Shown here piece after piece: positions 34,442 to 36,401 of a stretch of DNA of 36,401 nucleotides. The notes under the pieces were generated by a model. That model was not told where the DNA came from. It searched no databases and saw only the letters and a list, made by a program, of their open reading frames with translations. The translations under genes were made by a program, and so were the position numbers. The DNA comes from Mesorhizobium sp. (lineage in GTDB: Bacteria > Pseudomonadota > Alphaproteobacteria > Rhizobiales > Rhizobiaceae), in contig NZ_SUEG01000043.1 in the NCBI RefSeq assembly GCF_005063415.1, positions 2,471 to 38,871 on the forward strand, in the 5' to 3' direction. How positions within the stretch are numbered: the stretch's first letter is position 1; the number at the start of each line of letters is the position of its first letter.

Positions 34442-34644
34442 GGAGGATTTCAGCTAATCTCCTAAATTTGCGATTTGCCACTGACAGGAATGATCGACCT
34501 TCGTTGCCGGTTGACCCGACTTACGCGCAATTGGCCGAGAAACGATCGAATTAGCGCCGAGACCGGCCGATAACGTCATCTGTATTCGCGAGAAGTCTGT
34601 GCACCGCAGCACGCACAACTTCCGATCGGAAGACGCCAGAAATG

Positions 34645-34667
34645 AAAAACCCGCCTCGGCGGGCGGG
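34645..34667 (-). terminator. Intrinsic terminator on the minus strand
   Basis: Stem CCCGCC (34650-34655) with GGCGGG (34662-34667), a 6-base loop, and AAAAA at 34645-34649, which reads as a U-run on the minus strand. It could end the transcript of the 83-residue gene at 34784-35035 or of a small RNA from the gap. Confidence 0.75.
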
Positions 34668-34783
34668 TCGTTGGAGCCAATTAGCACCATACCGAAATTA
34701 GTAGCATAGCTGCCGGCACAAAGCAAGAACAAAATACGCTTTGCCTCAGAATAATCACTTCAGGTCGGCGGTTGCGACAATCC

Positions 34784-35035
34784 TCAGTCGTCCGCGTCCG
34801 GGTCGTCGGAGGCCGGCCGCCAGCTGATCGGCTCGATCTTCCTTTGCGTATGGCCGTCCGTATAGGCCCACCAGCCGGCGTCGCTTTCGTCCCAGTCGCC
34901 GCCGGCCGCCTTCAGCCGGTCGAGCGAACGGTATTGCGCGATGCTCTCGTTCATCACACCGTTGCTGTCCTGCCAATAGACGGTGATCTTGGAGCCGTCC
35001 TTCGGTGCCGTTTCGATTGGTTTTCGCGCAGCCAT
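34784..35035 (-). CDS. Small hypothetical protein
   Basis: An 83-residue soluble protein with many aromatic residues: RKPIETAPKDGSKITVYWQDSNGV, then GGDWDESDAGWWAYTDGHTQRKIEPISWRPAS and an acidic DDPDADD tail. The start IETAPKDG and the end ISWRP are typical of short phage-like or rhizobial hypotheticals that I recall, with no known role. I chose the ATG at 35035 because GGGAGGAA lies directly upstream; the frame reaches 35182. Confidence 0.75.
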   Translation of the reverse strand: MAARKPIETAPKDGSKITVYWQDSNGVMNESIAQYRSLDRLKAAGGDWDESDAGWWAYTDGHTQRKIEPISWRPASDDPDADD

Positions 35036-35239
35036 TTCAATTCCTCCCGGTGAAGCGAACGGAGCGCCGGGACAAGCGCCCTCGGTTCCTGGCCGATGGC
35101 CTTTATGAGAATTCGCTCCGGCGAGACATATGGCGTGGTTTTCGAGAACCGGAGCGGAGCGGACATTTGGGTCCGTGAGCACCGGAAGCGGAGAAAACTG
35201 CGCCAGAAGGCCGCCGGAGTAGAATTATCATGAAGGCCA

Positions 35240-35860
35240 TTAGCTGTGGGCGAAGATATCCTCCTCATCCCAGCCCATCAGGTCGAGTTTCGCACGCGTC
35301 GGCAGGAAGCGGAAGCAGGCATCGGCCTCCCTGGTCCGGTTGTCGCGCGCCAGCCGCGCGCTCAGCACGTCGCGCAGCCGGTGCAAATAGAGCACGTCTG
35401 AGGCGGCATATTCGAGCTGTTCGGGCGACAGCGTCTCGGCCGCCCAGTCGGACGATTGCTGCGCCTTCGACAGGCCGACGCCGAGAAGCTCGAAGCAGAT
35501 GTCCTTCAGCCCGTGCCGGTCGGTGTAGGTGCGCGTCAGCCGCGACGCGATCTTGGTGCAGAACACCGGCTCCGGCATGACGCCGAAGGCGTTGTAGAGC
35601 ACGGCTAGATCGAAGCGGCCGTAATGGAAGAGCTTGGTGATGCTGCGGTTCTTCAGCAGGCTGACGAGGTTCGGCGCCTTCTTCTGGCCGGGCGCGATCT
35701 GGATGACGTCGGCCGAGCCGTCGCCCGGCGAGATCTGCACGACGCAGAGCCGGTCGCGATGCGGGTTCAGCCCCAGCGTCTCGGTGTCGATGGCGACCGC
35801 CCCGACATCGTAATGCAGCAGGCCGGGCAAATCGTTTTTATGGAAACGTATGTCGCTCAT
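35240..35860 (-). CDS. rnd: Ribonuclease D-like 3'-5' exonuclease, short form
   Basis: A 206-residue DEDDy exonuclease. Metal and catalytic residues are visible as Asp25 and Glu27 (AIDTETLGL), Asp84 (FHYGRFDLAVL), and Tyr151 with Asp155 (YAASDVLYLHRL). E. coli RNase D has about 375 residues with C-terminal HRDC domains; those are absent here, as in many Rhizobiales short forms. It trims 3' ends of tRNA and other stable RNAs. It is followed on the same strand by the 83-residue gene after 204 bases holding only one 8-bp dyad. Confidence 0.9.
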   Translation of the reverse strand: MSDIRFHKNDLPGLLHYDVGAVAIDTETLGLNPHRDRLCVVQISPGDGSADVIQIAPGQKKAPNLVSLLKNRSITKLFHYGRFDLAVLYNAFGVMPEPVFCTKIASRLTRTYTDRHGLKDICFELLGVGLSKAQQSSDWAAETLSPEQLEYAASDVLYLHRLRDVLSARLARDNRTREADACFRFLPTRAKLDLMGWDEEDIFAHS

Positions 35861-35963
35861 CGTCTTCTCCGGTCGCGGCCCCGTGCAGCGATGCGCGACG
35901 GACCATGCCCGTCCTTGCCGCGATCCGGCGAAAAATCAACAAAAACTTGAGTCTGGCGCAATT

Positions 35964-36401
35964 TCAGCGTGTCAGCGCCTCGAGAATGCGCGCCCAGGAG
36001 CGCTGGCCCTTGTGGAAGGAGCTCATCTCGTACTTCTCGTTCGGCGAGTGGATGCGGTCGTCGTCGAGGCCGAAACCGACCAGCAGCGATTCCATGCCGA
36101 GATAGGTCTGGAAATCGCCGACCACCGGGATCGAGCCGCCGCTGCCGGTCACCACCGCCGGCTTCGGCCACTCGTCGGACAGCGCCTGCTTGGCCTTGGC
36201 GAGGAAGGGCGAGTCGTAGGAAAGCTGGATCGCCGGCGAGCCGCCATGCGGGTGGAATTCGACCGAGCAGTCCGCTGGAACGCGCTCTCTAACGAATGCC
36301 TGGAAGGCGGCGCGGATTTTTTCCGGATCCTGTTTGTGGACGAGGCGGAAGGAGACTTTTGCCGAGGCCTGCGCGGCGATCACCGTCTTGAAGCCCTTGC
36401 C
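35964..36401 (-). CDS. M20-family peptidase/dipeptidase, C-terminal part (5' end outside window)
   Basis: The last 145 residues of a zinc metallopeptidase; the frame is open at the window edge. Visible are the end of the dimerisation domain (IAAQASAKVSFRLVHKQDPEKIRAAFQAFVRERVP, VEFHPHGGSPA) and the return to the catalytic domain with GSGGSIPVVGDFQTYLG and the metal-binding end region FGLDDDRIHSPNEKYEMSSFHKGQRSW. This matches the M20 dipeptidase group that removes residues from short peptides. A 103-base gap separates it from the RNase D gene. Confidence 0.9.
   Translation of the reverse strand, partial: GKGFKTVIAAQASAKVSFRLVHKQDPEKIRAAFQAFVRERVPADCSVEFHPHGGSPAIQLSYDSPFLAKAKQALSDEWPKPAVVTGSGGSIPVVGDFQTYLGMESLLVGFGLDDDRIHSPNEKYEMSSFHKGQRSWARILEALTR

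Noticed and set aside
35114..35156. Inverted arms CGCTCCGG and CCGGAGCG as a terminator or operator
   Set aside because: The arms are 27 bases apart, without a T-run, in very GC-rich sequence where such matches are expected by chance.

Overview
The window comes from a GC-rich alphaproteobacterium of the order Rhizobiales, most likely Mesorhizobium or a close relative. I infer this from three things: the dense set of sugar and solute ABC transporters with LacI, GntR, MocR and FadR-type regulators; the strongly GC-biased third codon positions; and several short palindromic repeats of the kind scattered through rhizobial genomes. No tRNA, rRNA, CRISPR array or insertion sequence was seen.

Layout. 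(1) 1-5300, sulfur: sulfate ABC transporter genes cysT (cut by the window edge), cysW and cysA; then a DUF1778-GNAT toxin-antitoxin pair on the other strand; then a separately started sulfate-binding protein and an Rrf2 regulator with four cysteines. (2) 5423-12028, sugar acid: a minus-strand operon of binding protein, double-domain ATPase, two permeases and gluconokinase, with a LacI-family regulator upstream that resembles E. coli GntR. This suggests gluconate or a related sugar acid as substrate. (3) 12178-13873: an MFS carrier and a DUF3175 protein.

(4) 13992-25610 holds the most interesting block. It carries relatives of all four rhizopine catabolism gene types (mocC, mocR, mocB and mocA families), plus a DegT-type PLP aminotransferase, a ChbG/YdjC deacetylase, a complete single-ATPase ABC importer, a FadR-type regulator and an orphan 68-residue LacI DNA-binding domain. 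I read it as a candidate uptake and breakdown route for an amino-sugar or aminocyclitol (inosamine-like) compound. A GFA protein and an SRPBCC protein sit inside the block and look unrelated.

(5) 25669-28222: a LysR regulator divergent from a nitroreductase and an EamA exporter. (6) 28293-30058: an islet of small poorly known genes with less GC-biased codons, including a frameshifted gene, a HicB-type antitoxin without a recognisable HicA, and overlapping small ORFs. (7) 30190-33915: a nucleoside deaminase, a MarR regulator divergent from a VOC protein over a 22-bp palindrome, and an extended SDR divergent from a beta-hydroxyacid dehydrogenase over a FadR-type palindrome. (8) 33916-34783: mostly non-coding, with a 350-bp element bounded by about 63-bp inverted repeats. 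(9) 34784-36401: a small hypothetical gene, RNase D, and the 3' part of an M20 peptidase gene.
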